Shown: positions 46,303-54,540 of the stretch, piece after piece
How positions within the stretch are numbered: the stretch's first letter is position 1
Layout: each line of letters starts with the position of its first letter
DNA from: Cupriavidus sp. D384
GTDB lineage: Bacteria; Pseudomonadota; Gammaproteobacteria; Burkholderiales; Burkholderiaceae
Length of the DNA stretch: 64,000 bases
Assembly (NCBI RefSeq): GCF_001652915.1
Contig: NZ_BBQI01000008.1
Location: 1 to 64,000, forward strand
Direction of reading: 5' to 3'
The notes under the pieces: model-generated
Database searches by the model: none
What the model was told of the DNA's origin: nothing
The model's input: only the letters and a program-made list of their open reading frames with translations
Translations under genes and position numbers: made by a program

Positions 46303-47496
46303 ATGGCTGCAAACGCCGAATTCCACTGGGCCGACCCGCTGCTGCTGGACCAGCAACTGACCGACGACGAGCGCATGATCCGTGACGCCTCCGCGGCCTA
46401 TTGCCAGGACAAGCTCATGCCGCGCGTGCTGCAGTCGTTCCGCAACGAGAAGACCGACGTGGAGATCTTCCGCGAGATGGGAGAACTGGGCCTGCTGGGT
46501 CCGACCATCCCGGAACAATACGGCGGCCCGGGCCTGAACTACGTCAGCTACGGCCTGATCGCGCGCGAAGTGGAACGGGTGGATTCGGGCTATCGCTCGA
46601 TGATGAGCGTGCAGTCGTCGCTGGTCATGGTGCCCATCTACGAATTCGGCAGCGAAGCCCAGAAGCAGAAGTACCTGCCCAAGCTGGCTACCGGCGAATG
46701 GATCGGCTGCTTCGGCCTGACCGAGCCGAACCACGGCTCGGACCCGGGTTCGATGGTCACCCGCGCCAAAAAGGTGGACGGCGGCTACGAGCTGAGCGGC
46801 GCCAAGATGTGGATCACGAACTCGCCGATCGCCGATGTCTTCGTGGTCTGGGCCAAGCTGGCCGGCGAAGACGGCAAGGAAGATATCCGTGGCTTCATTC
46901 TGGAAAAGGGCTGGAAGGGTCTGACCGCCCCGGCCATCCACGGCAAGGTGGGCCTGCGCACGTCGATCACCGGTGAAATCGTGCTGGACCAGGTCTTTGT
47001 CCCCGAAGAGAACATCATGCCGGGCGTGAAGGGCCTCAAGGGTCCGTTCACCTGCCTGAATTCGGCCCGCTACGGCATCGCCTGGGGCGCCCTGGGCGCC
47101 GCCGAGTTCTGCTGGCACACCGCCCGCCAGTACACGCTGGACCGCAAGCAGTTCGGCCGCCCGCTGGCGCAGACGCAGCTGGTGCAAAAGAAGCTGGCCG
47201 ACATGCAGACCGAGATCACGCTGGGCCTGCAAGGCTGCCTGCGCCTGGGCCGCATGAAGGACGAAGGCACCGCCGCGGTGGAAATCACCTCGATCATGAA
47301 GCGCAATTCGTGCGGCAAGTCGCTGGACATCGCCCGCGTGGCACGCGACATGCTGGGCGGCAACGGCATTTCGGACGAATTCGGCGTGATCCGCCACGTG
47401 GTGAACCTGGAAGTGGTGAACACCTACGAAGGCACGCACGACATCCACGCGCTGATCCTGGGCCGCGCCCAGACCGGCCTGCAGGCATTCTTCTGA
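46303..47496 (+). CDS. gcdH: Glutaryl-CoA dehydrogenase
   Basis: FAD enzyme that oxidises and decarboxylates glutaryl-CoA to crotonyl-CoA, in degradation of lysine and related compounds. The 397-aa protein matches GCDH over its length: [42 protein letters not shown] with Arg98, [16 protein letters not shown], and catalytic Glu376 in [19 protein letters not shown], equivalent to Glu370 of the human enzyme. A good ribosome site (aaggaga) precedes the ATG. Its usual partner CaiB-type glutarate CoA-transferase is not adjacent; a candidate is at 5210. Confidence 0.96.
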   Translation: MAANAEFHWADPLLLDQQLTDDERMIRDASAAYCQDKLMPRVLQSFRNEKTDVEIFREMGELGLLGPTIPEQYGGPGLNYVSYGLIAREVERVDSGYRSMMSVQSSLVMVPIYEFGSEAQKQKYLPKLATGEWIGCFGLTEPNHGSDPGSMVTRAKKVDGGYELSGAKMWITNSPIADVFVVWAKLAGEDGKEDIRGFILEKGWKGLTAPAIHGKVGLRTSITGEIVLDQVFVPEENIMPGVKGLKGPFTCLNSARYGIAWGALGAAEFCWHTARQYTLDRKQFGRPLAQTQLVQKKLADMQTEITLGLQGCLRLGRMKDEGTAAVEITSIMKRNSCGKSLDIARVARDMLGGNGISDEFGVIRHVVNLEVVNTYEGTHDIHALILGRAQTGLQAFF

Positions 47497-47513
47497 TCGT
47501 CCGCACGTAAAAA

Positions 47514-47535
47514 AGCCCGGCTGGAAAGCCGGGCT
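47514..47535 (-). terminator. Hairpin 1 after gcdH, minus orientation
   Basis: AGCCCGGCT and AGCCGGGCT pair over nine bases with loop GGAA; the six-base A-run lies on its left, so as a terminator it works for minus-strand transcription coming from the peroxiredoxin gene. Confidence 0.7.
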
Positions 47536-47554
47536 GAAGCACACTACCAAGGAG

Positions 47555-47579
47555 ACGACGGGCACGACCCCGTCGTTTT
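47555..47579 (+). terminator. Hairpin 2 after gcdH, plus orientation
   Basis: ACGACGGG and CCCGTCGT pair around a six-base loop, followed by TTTT. It works in the gcdH direction. Confidence 0.65.
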
Positions 47580-47602
47580 ACGACATCGGTAAAGCAGTAT
47601 CG

Positions 47603-47639
47603 AGCCGGGCCGGGGGCCAACCCCCGCGCCCGGCTTTTT
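47603..47639 (+). terminator. Hairpin 3 after gcdH, plus orientation
   Basis: AGCCGGGC and GCCCGGCT pair, with an inner GGGGG/CCCCC stem and CCAA loop, followed by five T. It is a strong terminator, only two bases before the end of the convergent peroxiredoxin gene. Confidence 0.8.
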
Positions 47640-47640
47640 C

Positions 47641-48279
47641 TTACTTGTTCGGTTGCGGCGTCAGACGCAGGTACGGACGCACCGCCTTGTAGCCCTTCGG
47701 GAATTTCTGGCGGATCACCTCTTCGTCCTTCAGCGACGGCACGATGACCACGTCATCGCCGTCCTGCCAGTTCCCCGGCGTGGCCACGCTGTGATGATCG
47801 GTCAGTTGCAGCGAATCGATAACGCGCAGGATTTCGTTGAAATTTCTACCCGTGCTTGCAGGATAGGTAATGATCAGCCGGACCTTCTTCTTCGGGTCGA
47901 TCACGAACAGCGAACGCACGGTCAGCGTCTCATTCGCATTCGGATGGATCATGTCGTAAAGCTCCGACACCTTGCGGTCGCTGTCCGCCAGGATCGGAAA
48001 ATTGACCGAGGTCGACTGGGTATCGTTGATATCCTGGATCCAGCCCTTGTGCGACTCCACGCTGTCCACCGACAGGGCGATGGCCTTCACGTTGCGCCGG
48101 CCAAACTCGTCCTTGAGCCTGGCGGTCAGGCCCAGTTCCGTGGTGCAGACCGGGGTGTAGTCAGCCGGGTGCGAGAACAGGACGCCCCACCCTTCGCCGA
48201 GCCAGTCATGAAAGCGGATGCGACCCTCGCTCGATTCTTGCTCGAAGTCCGGTGCGATATCGCCAAGACGCAGTGCCAT
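47641..48279 (-). CDS. 1-Cys peroxiredoxin (Prx6 type)
   Basis: A 212-aa thiol peroxidase of the Prx6 subfamily. The peroxidatic cysteine is Cys45 in HPADYTPVCTTELG; no resolving cysteine is visible, as expected for 1-Cys enzymes. The C-terminal domain (FPKGYKAVRPYLRLTPQPNK) has the typical ending. The start MALRLGDIAPDFEQESSEGRIRFHDWLG is the conserved N-terminus. It reduces H2O2 and organic peroxides. A GTTGGAT/ATCCAAC dyad sits about 75 bases upstream. Confidence 0.95.
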   Translation of the reverse strand: MALRLGDIAPDFEQESSEGRIRFHDWLGEGWGVLFSHPADYTPVCTTELGLTARLKDEFGRRNVKAIALSVDSVESHKGWIQDINDTQSTSVNFPILADSDRKVSELYDMIHPNANETLTVRSLFVIDPKKKVRLIITYPASTGRNFNEILRVIDSLQLTDHHSVATPGNWQDGDDVVIVPSLKDEEVIRQKFPKGYKAVRPYLRLTPQPNK

Positions 48280-48622
48280 GAGTGCAAGCCTCCAAAGAAA
48301 CGGAAAATAAACGAAAGTAAGGAAAGGTAAAAACCGGTGAACCAGCTTAGTTGGATTGCCATCCAACCCAAACGAATATAAAGTCACTACAAAATCACTC
48401 GAAGTCATAAAGACCGGGGTGATCGGACCATGGTTCCCTTGTGGCGCCCTGCCCGGGGCCGATGGCACGTTGGTGACAGCGATACGGCAAATGTGTCGGC
48501 GAGCTTGAAACGATGGGCAGCCGCCACATATGCTAAGTGGACGACAAGAAATGCCACAAGCCCGAGCGGGCAAGGCAAAATGTCACCCACTTGAACCTAA
48601 CCGCCCGCAACAGGAGAAACTG
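48280..48622. other. Divergent intergenic region between peroxiredoxin and DUF883 genes
   Basis: 343 bases without a supported gene. A perfect dyad GTTGGAT-tgcc-ATCCAAC lies at 48350-48367, upstream of the peroxiredoxin gene, in an A-rich stretch. The right half carries the promoter of the DUF883 gene, described separately. Confidence 0.5.
48505..48534 (+). promoter_or_regulatory. Predicted promoter of the DUF883 gene
   Basis: TTGAAA, 18 bases, TATGCT; start near 48541 and a leader of about 80 nt. Moderately close to sigma-70/sigma-S consensus. Confidence 0.45.
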
Positions 48623-48898
48623 ATGAGCGATGTCAAGACCGTTCTGTCCGACGCCGAAGAACTGCTTAAGCAAGCGGCCTCGACCACCGGCGAAAAAGCC
48701 GCCGAACTGCGCGAGCGTGGCATGGGCCTGCTGAAACAGGCCAAGGAAAAGGCGCAGGATCTGCAGGATGCCGTCGTGACCAAGAGCAAGGCGGCCGCCC
48801 GTGCCACCGACGACTATGTGCACGACCATCCGTGGCGCGCCGTGGGCGTGGCAGCCGGCGTGGGCCTGCTGATCGGTCTGCTGCTGAACCGCAAGTAA
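48623..48898 (+). CDS. DUF883 (YqjD/ElaB-like) membrane-anchored protein
   Basis: A 91-aa protein with a long amphipathic, Ala/Lys/Glu-rich helix (residues 1-65, probable coiled coil) and one C-terminal membrane helix with glycine motifs (AVGVAAGVGLLIGLLLNRK). This is the YqjD/ElaB/YgaM architecture. caggaga at 48611-48617 supports the start. In E. coli, YqjD tethers ribosomes to the inner membrane in stationary phase. It is followed by holin-X and a third small membrane gene, as in yqjDEK. Confidence 0.9.
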   Translation: MSDVKTVLSDAEELLKQAASTTGEKAAELRERGMGLLKQAKEKAQDLQDAVVTKSKAAARATDDYVHDHPWRAVGVAAGVGLLIGLLLNRK

Positions 48899-49064
48899 GC
48901 CTTACCGCCGTACCGTAGCAATTCGCATTACCAGCCCCGGCTGCGCATCTGCGCCGGGTGCATGCAGTGCCGAAGACGGACTGGCGCGGCCCCATCACGC
49001 CGCTGCCGGTCCATCCCTCGCAGATGCCGCCCATGCCGGCGCATCGTTTTTTCGCCGGAGCCGC

Positions 49065-49442
49065 ATGAGCGAATCCCATTCCCCCAAGTTCCTCGAATCC
49101 CTTCGCAACCTCGCCGGTTCCGTGGTGTCGATGCTGCAGACGCGCCTCGAACTGGCCAGCGTGGAACTGGCCGAGGAACGCGAGCGGCTGATGAAGGTTG
49201 CGCTGCTGGCCCTGTTCGGGCTGGTGTTCTTCAGCATGGCGCTGATGACTTTCACGCTGCTGGTCGCCATCCTGTTCTGGGAAACCTATCGCTGGCAAGC
49301 CCTGGGCGCGATCGTGCTGTTCTACGTGATCTGCGCCGCAGCCTGCCTGCTGGTGGCCCGCAACAAGGTCCGCAACGCCCCGCCGCTGTTTGAATCCACG
49401 CTGGCGGAGCTCGACAAAGACCGGGAGATGCTGCGCCAATGA
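49065..49442 (+). CDS. Holin-X/YqjE family membrane protein
   Basis: A 125-aa protein of the putative holin-X superfamily family (YqjE-like), with an amphipathic N-terminal part and two membrane helices (residues about 46-70 and 78-102). The segment LRNLAGSVVSMLQTRLELASVELAEERERL is characteristic. Despite the family name it is a host gene, not phage. The stop overlaps the next start (ATGA), implying coupled translation. Confidence 0.87.
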   Translation: MSESHSPKFLESLRNLAGSVVSMLQTRLELASVELAEERERLMKVALLALFGLVFFSMALMTFTLLVAILFWETYRWQALGAIVLFYVICAAACLLVARNKVRNAPPLFESTLAELDKDREMLRQ

Positions 49443-49960
49443 CCACGCCCGAAGACGATTCGATCGATAGCCGCCCGCGCCACGAGCATCCTCGTCCGGT
49501 TCGCTTTACGCGCGAAGTTCGCCTGCCGCTGGCCGTGCGCAAGGAATTGCTGATCACGCGCGCCGCGCTGGAACGCTACGACGCCGTGCAGGCGCTGCGT
49601 CAGGTCAAGGGCGGCGCCCGCCGCATGACCAACCTGGGCGCCTGGCTGCCACGCATGACCCGCCCGTCTGGCTGGCTCAAGCTGCTGGGCATCACGCGCG
49701 ACTATCCGATGCTGAGCACGGCCATCACCCTGGCCCTGCCGCTGCTGCGCAAGACTTCCATCGGCCGCGTGGCCTGGAAGGTGTCGAAGGTGGGCATGCT
49801 GGCCGGCGCCGGGTACTGGGCCTACAAGACCTGGCACGGCGCGCAGCCGCAGGCGCATCCGCACGCGGCTTCGGCCGCCCGGGCGGTGGCGGTGCCGGTG
49901 CCCGTCGACACCGGGTTCCGAGACCCCCTCGTGCCGTCGCCCCCGGCGTCCCAACCCTGA
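49439..49960 (+). CDS. Hypothetical protein in yqjK position, 173 aa
   Basis: I do not recognise a firm domain. It has a charged N-terminus, a basic central helix (KELLITRAALERYDAVQALRQVKGGARRM) and one or two weak hydrophobic segments near residues 98-130. Overlap with the holin-X gene and the gene order DUF883, holin-X, third gene copy the yqjD-yqjE-yqjK cluster, so it may be its functional counterpart. Confidence that it is coding is high, function unknown. Confidence 0.72.
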   Translation: MTTPEDDSIDSRPRHEHPRPVRFTREVRLPLAVRKELLITRAALERYDAVQALRQVKGGARRMTNLGAWLPRMTRPSGWLKLLGITRDYPMLSTAITLALPLLRKTSIGRVAWKVSKVGMLAGAGYWAYKTWHGAQPQAHPHAASAARAVAVPVPVDTGFRDPLVPSPPASQP

Positions 49961-49970
49961 CCGACCCCGG

Positions 49971-51983
49971 TCAGCCGACCCGCACGCGATTGCGGCCTTC
50001 TCGCTTGGCCCGATAACAGGCCAGGTCGGCCGCATCGAGCGCATCCTCGCGCTTGGCCGTGTGTTCGTCCACCCGCACCAGGCCGATGCTGACCCCGATC
50101 GAGAATTCATGTTCGTGGCAGCGGTACCGATAGGCCGCGATGGCGCTGCGCAGCCCTTCGGCCACGCGCTCGCCGTCGGTGGCGGCGCAATATTCCAGCA
50201 ATACCGCAAATTCATCGCCCCCCAGCCGGGCCAGCGTGTCGCTGCGCCGTAGCTGATGGCGCATGATATCGGCGATCTGGCAGATCAGTTCGTCGCCTGC
50301 CGCGTGCCCGCAGGTGTCGTTGACAGCCTTGAACTGGTCGAGATCCAAATACATCAGCGTGTGCGTGCAGCCTTCGTGCTGCGCACGCGCCACGGCCGCC
50401 CCCAGCCGCCGCTCGAACTCCAGCCGGTTGACCAGGCCGGTCAGCGGATCGTGGCTGGCCTCGTAGGCCAGCTGCGCGGCGTGAGCCCGCTCCAGGCTGA
50501 CATCGTGCAGGACGACGACGATGCCGATGGCCTGCCCGCCCTTGTCACGAATCAGCGCCACCGACGGCTTGACCGCCAGCGTCGCACCTTGCGTGGCGGG
50601 CTCGCGGTGCTCGAGCAGCATCACCATCTGGCCAGGCCAGGTACCGGCCAGTGCGCGCGGTACCAGGTCGGTCACCGGCTCGCGCGCAGCTTCGTCGTGC
50701 AGCCGGCAGACCTGTTGGAGGAAACAACCGGCGGCCTCGGCATCGGTCCAGCCGGTCATGGTCTCGGCCACCGGGTTCAGTGACTGGATGCGGCCCCAGA
50801 CATCGGTGGTGATCACCGCGTCGCCGATGGCCTGCAGCGTGACCTGCGCGCGCTCCTTTTCGGCGAACAGTTGCGCCTCGGACCGCTTGCGGTCGGAAAT
50901 ATCGCTTAGCGACCCCGCCATACGCGTAGCCTTGCCAATGGCGCTGCGCACCATGCGCCCCCTGGCCCTGACCCAGAGATAGCCGCCACTCTTGCGGCGC
51001 AGGCGTAGTTCCACGTCGTACGGCACGCCCTGGCGCACATGCACCACCAGGCGCCGGTCGAACTCGGCCACGTCGGCGGGATGCATCAGTGCCAGCAGCG
51101 TTTCGCGCGCCTGCGGTAATTCTTGGGGGCCATAGCCCAGCATCTCGGCACAGCGGGGCGAGAAATACAGCTCGCCACGATGGGGATGCCAGTCCCACAG
51201 GCCATCGGTGCTGCCGGCCACGGCCAGTTGCAGACGCTCCTCGCTGACCGTCAGGGCGTGCCGAAGCTGACGCTGCCGGCCGATGACCCGGGTGGACATC
51301 CACGCGGCGCAGCCCAGCAGGGCCAGCGCCAGCCCAGCCGATCCCCACATCAGCAGCGCGCGCACGCGCCGCGAAGCCTTGCCCAGCGCGGCGGAAAAAG
51401 CCTGTTCCATCGGCGTCAGCAATGCATCGACATCGGCGATATCGCGCTGCAGCGGCGTGACGCAGGCCGCGTCGCAGCCGTGCTCGCCCACCCGCTCGCG
51501 CAGGCGCCTCGCCATGACGTCGAGCCGTGCGATCTCCACATCGGCTGCGGCCCAGATCGAGATGGCCTCGTCGATCTCCGGCACATGACGGAAATAGCGG
51601 AACAGCCGGATCATGCCGGGCACATCGTCGGGGTGATTGCCGCCGGTCAGCAGCCCCTGCACCGCGCGGGCGTGATCGTAGTCGGGCTTTTCGAGTTCGA
51701 GGCGCGCCTGATGGTCGCCTTGCGGCACGGCGATGCTGGCCAGATAGGCGTTGTAGTCAGCTTCATCGCGGCTGTCGGCATAGCGCAGCAGATGCAGGAC
51801 CGCTGCTTTCTGGCCCTTGGTCCAGTGACTCTCGCCGGCAACGAAACTGCGTGCCGCAGACAGCACATCGACACTGGCGATGCAGACCATTGCCAGCGCC
51901 AGAACCACCGGGACAAACGGCCAGACGACACGCAGTACGTGCTCATTGGCCGGCAGGCTACCGCCGCCACCAGCTTGCTGCAT
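49971..51983 (-). CDS. PAS-PAS-GGDEF diguanylate cyclase, membrane bound
   Basis: A 670-aa signalling protein. Two N-terminal helices (about residues 17-39 and 210-232) flank a periplasmic sensor region. Then come a PAS domain (WDWHPHRGELYFSPRCAEMLGYGPQEL), a PAC-type segment, a second PAS (AIGDAVITTDVWGRIQSLNPVAETMTGW), and a GGDEF domain with intact active site RLGGDEFAVLL and DPLTGLVNR. It should make cyclic di-GMP; no EAL domain is present. The inhibitory RxxD site is not obvious. The start at MQQAGGGGS is supported by ggaag six bases upstream. Confidence 0.9.
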   Translation of the reverse strand: MQQAGGGGSLPANEHVLRVVWPFVPVVLALAMVCIASVDVLSAARSFVAGESHWTKGQKAAVLHLLRYADSRDEADYNAYLASIAVPQGDHQARLELEKPDYDHARAVQGLLTGGNHPDDVPGMIRLFRYFRHVPEIDEAISIWAAADVEIARLDVMARRLRERVGEHGCDAACVTPLQRDIADVDALLTPMEQAFSAALGKASRRVRALLMWGSAGLALALLGCAAWMSTRVIGRQRQLRHALTVSEERLQLAVAGSTDGLWDWHPHRGELYFSPRCAEMLGYGPQELPQARETLLALMHPADVAEFDRRLVVHVRQGVPYDVELRLRRKSGGYLWVRARGRMVRSAIGKATRMAGSLSDISDRKRSEAQLFAEKERAQVTLQAIGDAVITTDVWGRIQSLNPVAETMTGWTDAEAAGCFLQQVCRLHDEAAREPVTDLVPRALAGTWPGQMVMLLEHREPATQGATLAVKPSVALIRDKGGQAIGIVVVLHDVSLERAHAAQLAYEASHDPLTGLVNRLEFERRLGAAVARAQHEGCTHTLMYLDLDQFKAVNDTCGHAAGDELICQIADIMRHQLRRSDTLARLGGDEFAVLLEYCAATDGERVAEGLRSAIAAYRYRCHEHEFSIGVSIGLVRVDEHTAKREDALDAADLACYRAKREGRNRVRVG

Positions 51984-52111
51984 ATGAGACTTCCCGCGCC
52001 AGGCCATGGGCCCGGCCATGTCGATGAATGCACCATGGCCGGCCTGGGCGGCCAACCATGTCTGGTTGCATTGTCAATGACGCGTTAATGGGTGTCTCTA
52101 ACTCAGACTGG

Positions 52112-52990
52112 TTAATTGACGCCGGGAATATGCATCGGCCAACCGCCTAGCAGAACGACGAGCAATACGCCGTTCAGAAGCGCGAGTCCGGTGAGGATGA
52201 AGGCCAGTGTGGGCAGCGTCTTGAGCCAGGATAATCCGGCGGAAGCCGACGTGAAGGCCGCGTCCAGATAGCGCGTGGCCTGCTTGCGCACGACCAGCCA
52301 ATAGAATGCGCCGCCGGCCGCCATCACGACCACGATCCACGACAGCCACCCCAGCCACGCGAACGGCGCGGGGACATTGTTCACCCTGCCCGGCGCGCGT
52401 GGCGATACCGGTGGCAGAGGCTGCAGCGAATCACGCAACGACACGGGCACGGACTCGAAGACGGGCGCGGGAGGATTCTGATCGTCCGGCGCGCTGACCG
52501 CCGACATCCCGGCATCCCCGACCTGCATGGCGCGTGAGGCAGTCGGGGCAGCCGGCAGCGTACGCCTGGCCGCCCGGTTGTCGGCCATCGGCTGCGGCTT
52601 CTGCATCGTCGCCTCGCGCGTGACGGTTCCCTGCGGCGCCCGGCGCCAGTCAGCGAACAGCAGATCGAGGCATCGCACCGTCGTACACGCATCGCGCCGC
52701 TTGCGCCACGCGTCCAGATCGCTCTTGCGCAGCGTGCCGGCATACCGCCTGCGCTGCTGGTCCGCGTAGATGCCCTCGTAGGTTTCGTGCAGCATCGCGT
52801 ATTCGCAGATCAACTGCGAACCGTGCGCGTGTTGCCCCATAGGATCGGCGCAAGCCGTACCGGCGGGGGCGGAAACGTCACAACGGGGCCGATAGGTGTG
52901 CGGACACGAGATATCGGACGCCCATGTCACATCGGCAACCCACAATGCCAGGAGAACGAAGAATGCCAGGTGGCCTGCAATCCGCTGCAT
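52112..52990 (-). CDS. Exported protein with LprI-like cysteine region and C-terminal membrane helices
   Basis: A 292-aa protein I cannot assign to one family. It has a signal peptide (cleavage near TWA|SD), a cysteine-containing region of about 80 residues with paired Cys and the pattern LHETYEGIYADQQRRRYAGTLRKSDLDAWRKRRDAC, a Pro-rich low-complexity linker (110-200), and two or three membrane helices at the C-terminus. The middle resembles the N-terminal domain of lysozyme-inhibitor LprI/DUF1311 proteins by cysteine and W/R pattern only. Function unknown. Confidence 0.68.
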   Translation of the reverse strand: MQRIAGHLAFFVLLALWVADVTWASDISCPHTYRPRCDVSAPAGTACADPMGQHAHGSQLICEYAMLHETYEGIYADQQRRRYAGTLRKSDLDAWRKRRDACTTVRCLDLLFADWRRAPQGTVTREATMQKPQPMADNRAARRTLPAAPTASRAMQVGDAGMSAVSAPDDQNPPAPVFESVPVSLRDSLQPLPPVSPRAPGRVNNVPAPFAWLGWLSWIVVVMAAGGAFYWLVVRKQATRYLDAAFTSASAGLSWLKTLPTLAFILTGLALLNGVLLVVLLGGWPMHIPGVN

Positions 52991-53121
52991 GGTGTCTGCG
53001 CATCGGCCTTTCGGGAACCGGGAAATTCATTCTATGCAGCGGCGCCGCACGTTGCCTGATCTGTTACGTGCGCTTGCGCATGGACCGGAAACCGGGCAAG
53101 CGGCAACGCATAAAACGCGCA

Positions 53122-53160
53122 GACAAAACAAAAGGGCCTGTGACTTTCGCCACAGGCCCT
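53122..53160 (-). terminator. Intrinsic terminator of tRNA-Lys
   Basis: On the minus strand a 10-bp perfect stem (agggcctgtg / cacaggccct) with an eight-base loop is followed by TTTTGTTTTGT. It starts 12 bases past the tRNA's 3' end. Confidence 0.85.
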
Positions 53161-53171
53161 TCTGGGAATAC

Positions 53172-53247
53172 TGGTGGGTCGTGCGTGACTCGAACACGCG
53201 ACCAACGGATTAAAAGTCCGCTGCTCTACCGACTGAGCTAACGACCC
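53172..53247 (-). tRNA. tRNA-Lys (anticodon TTT)
   Basis: A 76-nt cloverleaf: acceptor GGGTCGT/ACGACCC, D-arm with AGCTCAGTCGGTAGAGC, anticodon loop ACTTTTAAT with TTT, T-loop GTTCGAGTC, and an encoded 3' CCA. It closely follows E. coli tRNA-Lys. Alone in its own transcription unit. Confidence 0.98.
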
Positions 53248-53265
53248 GGAAAAACTGAATCCGCG

Positions 53266-53294
53266 ATTATAGGGAGCACCCTATGGGGTGTCAA
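53266..53294 (-). promoter_or_regulatory. Consensus sigma-70 promoter of tRNA-Lys
   Basis: Minus strand: TTGACA, exactly 17 bases, TATAAT, both hexamers perfect. Predicted start is near 53259, about 12 bases before the mature tRNA 5' end. Confidence 0.9.
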
Positions 53295-53317
53295 GCTTCG
53301 GGCACGCCATGCCCCAC

Positions 53318-54433
53318 TCAGACCATACGCTCCAGACGCCACATCTGGTACCTGAACGCCAGCATCGCACCGGCGATGATGGTGGCGAATACGATGAACG
53401 AACCGACGGCCAGCGTCGACACGCCCGACAGCCCCTGTCCGATCGTGCAGCCCAGCGCGGTCACGCCGCCGGCGCCCATCAGGATGCCGCCGGCCATATG
53501 GTTGGCCACGTCCTCGGCATTGCCGAAGCCTTCCCAGCGGAACGTGCGCGACAACAGCGCATAGGCCGCCGCGCCCGCGATCACGCCGAACACGCTGACG
53601 ATGCCGATTGTCAGCACCTTGCTCTTGTCGCTGAACATCATCAGCCAGTCCAGCGTGTATGCGTACGGCGCAACGAAGCTCAGGCTTTCCATGCGGCCGC
53701 TGTTGGTGCCGACGAACAGTTCTTCCAGCGTATTCGGGTCTTCCGACACAAAGCCAAGATGGCCCGATACGTACCACATGCCCACGATGATCAGCCCGAC
53801 GGCCAGGCCGCCCAGCAGGTTGTCGAAGGTGCGGAAACCATTGCCGACCAGCGCCCAGAGCACCAGCGCCGCGCCAATCGCCACGCCCAGCACCAGTTGC
53901 AGCATGCCGCGCGCCATGCCGGTGGCCTGCGCCACCAGCGACGGCAGATCCTGCGTCGCCGGCAGCGCCAAGGCCACCGTATCCACCGTATTCACGCGCA
54001 CCACGCCGAACAGGCCGCGCAGCGTCATGTACGCCGACAAGCCGAGAAACACGAACACCACCAGCGACTTCAGGTTGCCCGCGCCGATGCGCACCAGCGT
54101 CTTGCTGCCGCAGCCCGACGCCAGCACCATGCCGAAGCCGAACATCAGCCCGCCCACTGCCGCCGACAGCCAGCCGAGCCTGGCCGACGTATAGATGGTC
54201 TTGGTCGGATCGATCAGCCCCGCCCACGCCAGCACGCCAGTGCCGATCATCGCCACGCCAATCGCCATCACCCACATGCGCATGCGGCTCCAGTCGCCGA
54301 TGTTAACGATGTCGGAGATGGCGCCCATCGTGCAGAAGTGCGTGCGCTGCAGCACAGCGCCAAACAGGAAGGTCAGGACGAAGGTGCTCAGCAGGACGGT
54401 GTGCGTAAGCGCGGGGATGTCGATATCGGGCAT
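53318..54433 (-). CDS. YeeE/YedE family sulfur-compound transporter
   Basis: A 371-aa membrane protein with about 11 helices of the YeeE/YedE (TsuA) type, which carry thiosulfate or related sulfur. Conserved cysteines lie in LQRTHFCTMGAI, LASGCGSKTLVRIGAGN and TALGCTIGQGLSG, which form the transfer path in known structures. Start MPDIDIPALTH follows a gap; an ATG 25 codons earlier is less likely. It is downstream of queC. No TsuB/TusA-like partner is adjacent. Confidence 0.88.
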   Translation of the reverse strand: MPDIDIPALTHTVLLSTFVLTFLFGAVLQRTHFCTMGAISDIVNIGDWSRMRMWVMAIGVAMIGTGVLAWAGLIDPTKTIYTSARLGWLSAAVGGLMFGFGMVLASGCGSKTLVRIGAGNLKSLVVFVFLGLSAYMTLRGLFGVVRVNTVDTVALALPATQDLPSLVAQATGMARGMLQLVLGVAIGAALVLWALVGNGFRTFDNLLGGLAVGLIIVGMWYVSGHLGFVSEDPNTLEELFVGTNSGRMESLSFVAPYAYTLDWLMMFSDKSKVLTIGIVSVFGVIAGAAAYALLSRTFRWEGFGNAEDVANHMAGGILMGAGGVTALGCTIGQGLSGVSTLAVGSFIVFATIIAGAMLAFRYQMWRLERMV

Positions 54434-54540
54434 GTCGGGACCGGGGGTGGCTCGTAGATTTCTGATTTTCTGTGAACGGAGGCGCTCGTTCGCGGCGCCT
54501 CTCGTCATGACCAGCCTTGTTGAGGCGCTTGTTCAGGCGC

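Noticed and set aside
49065-49442. Possible prophage remnant because of the holin-X name
   Set aside because: No other phage genes are near and the gene lies in a yqjDE-type host cluster.
53172-54433. tRNA-Lys as an integration site of a genomic island
   Set aside because: No integrase, no repeated tRNA 3' end, and neighbours are core genes with the same composition.
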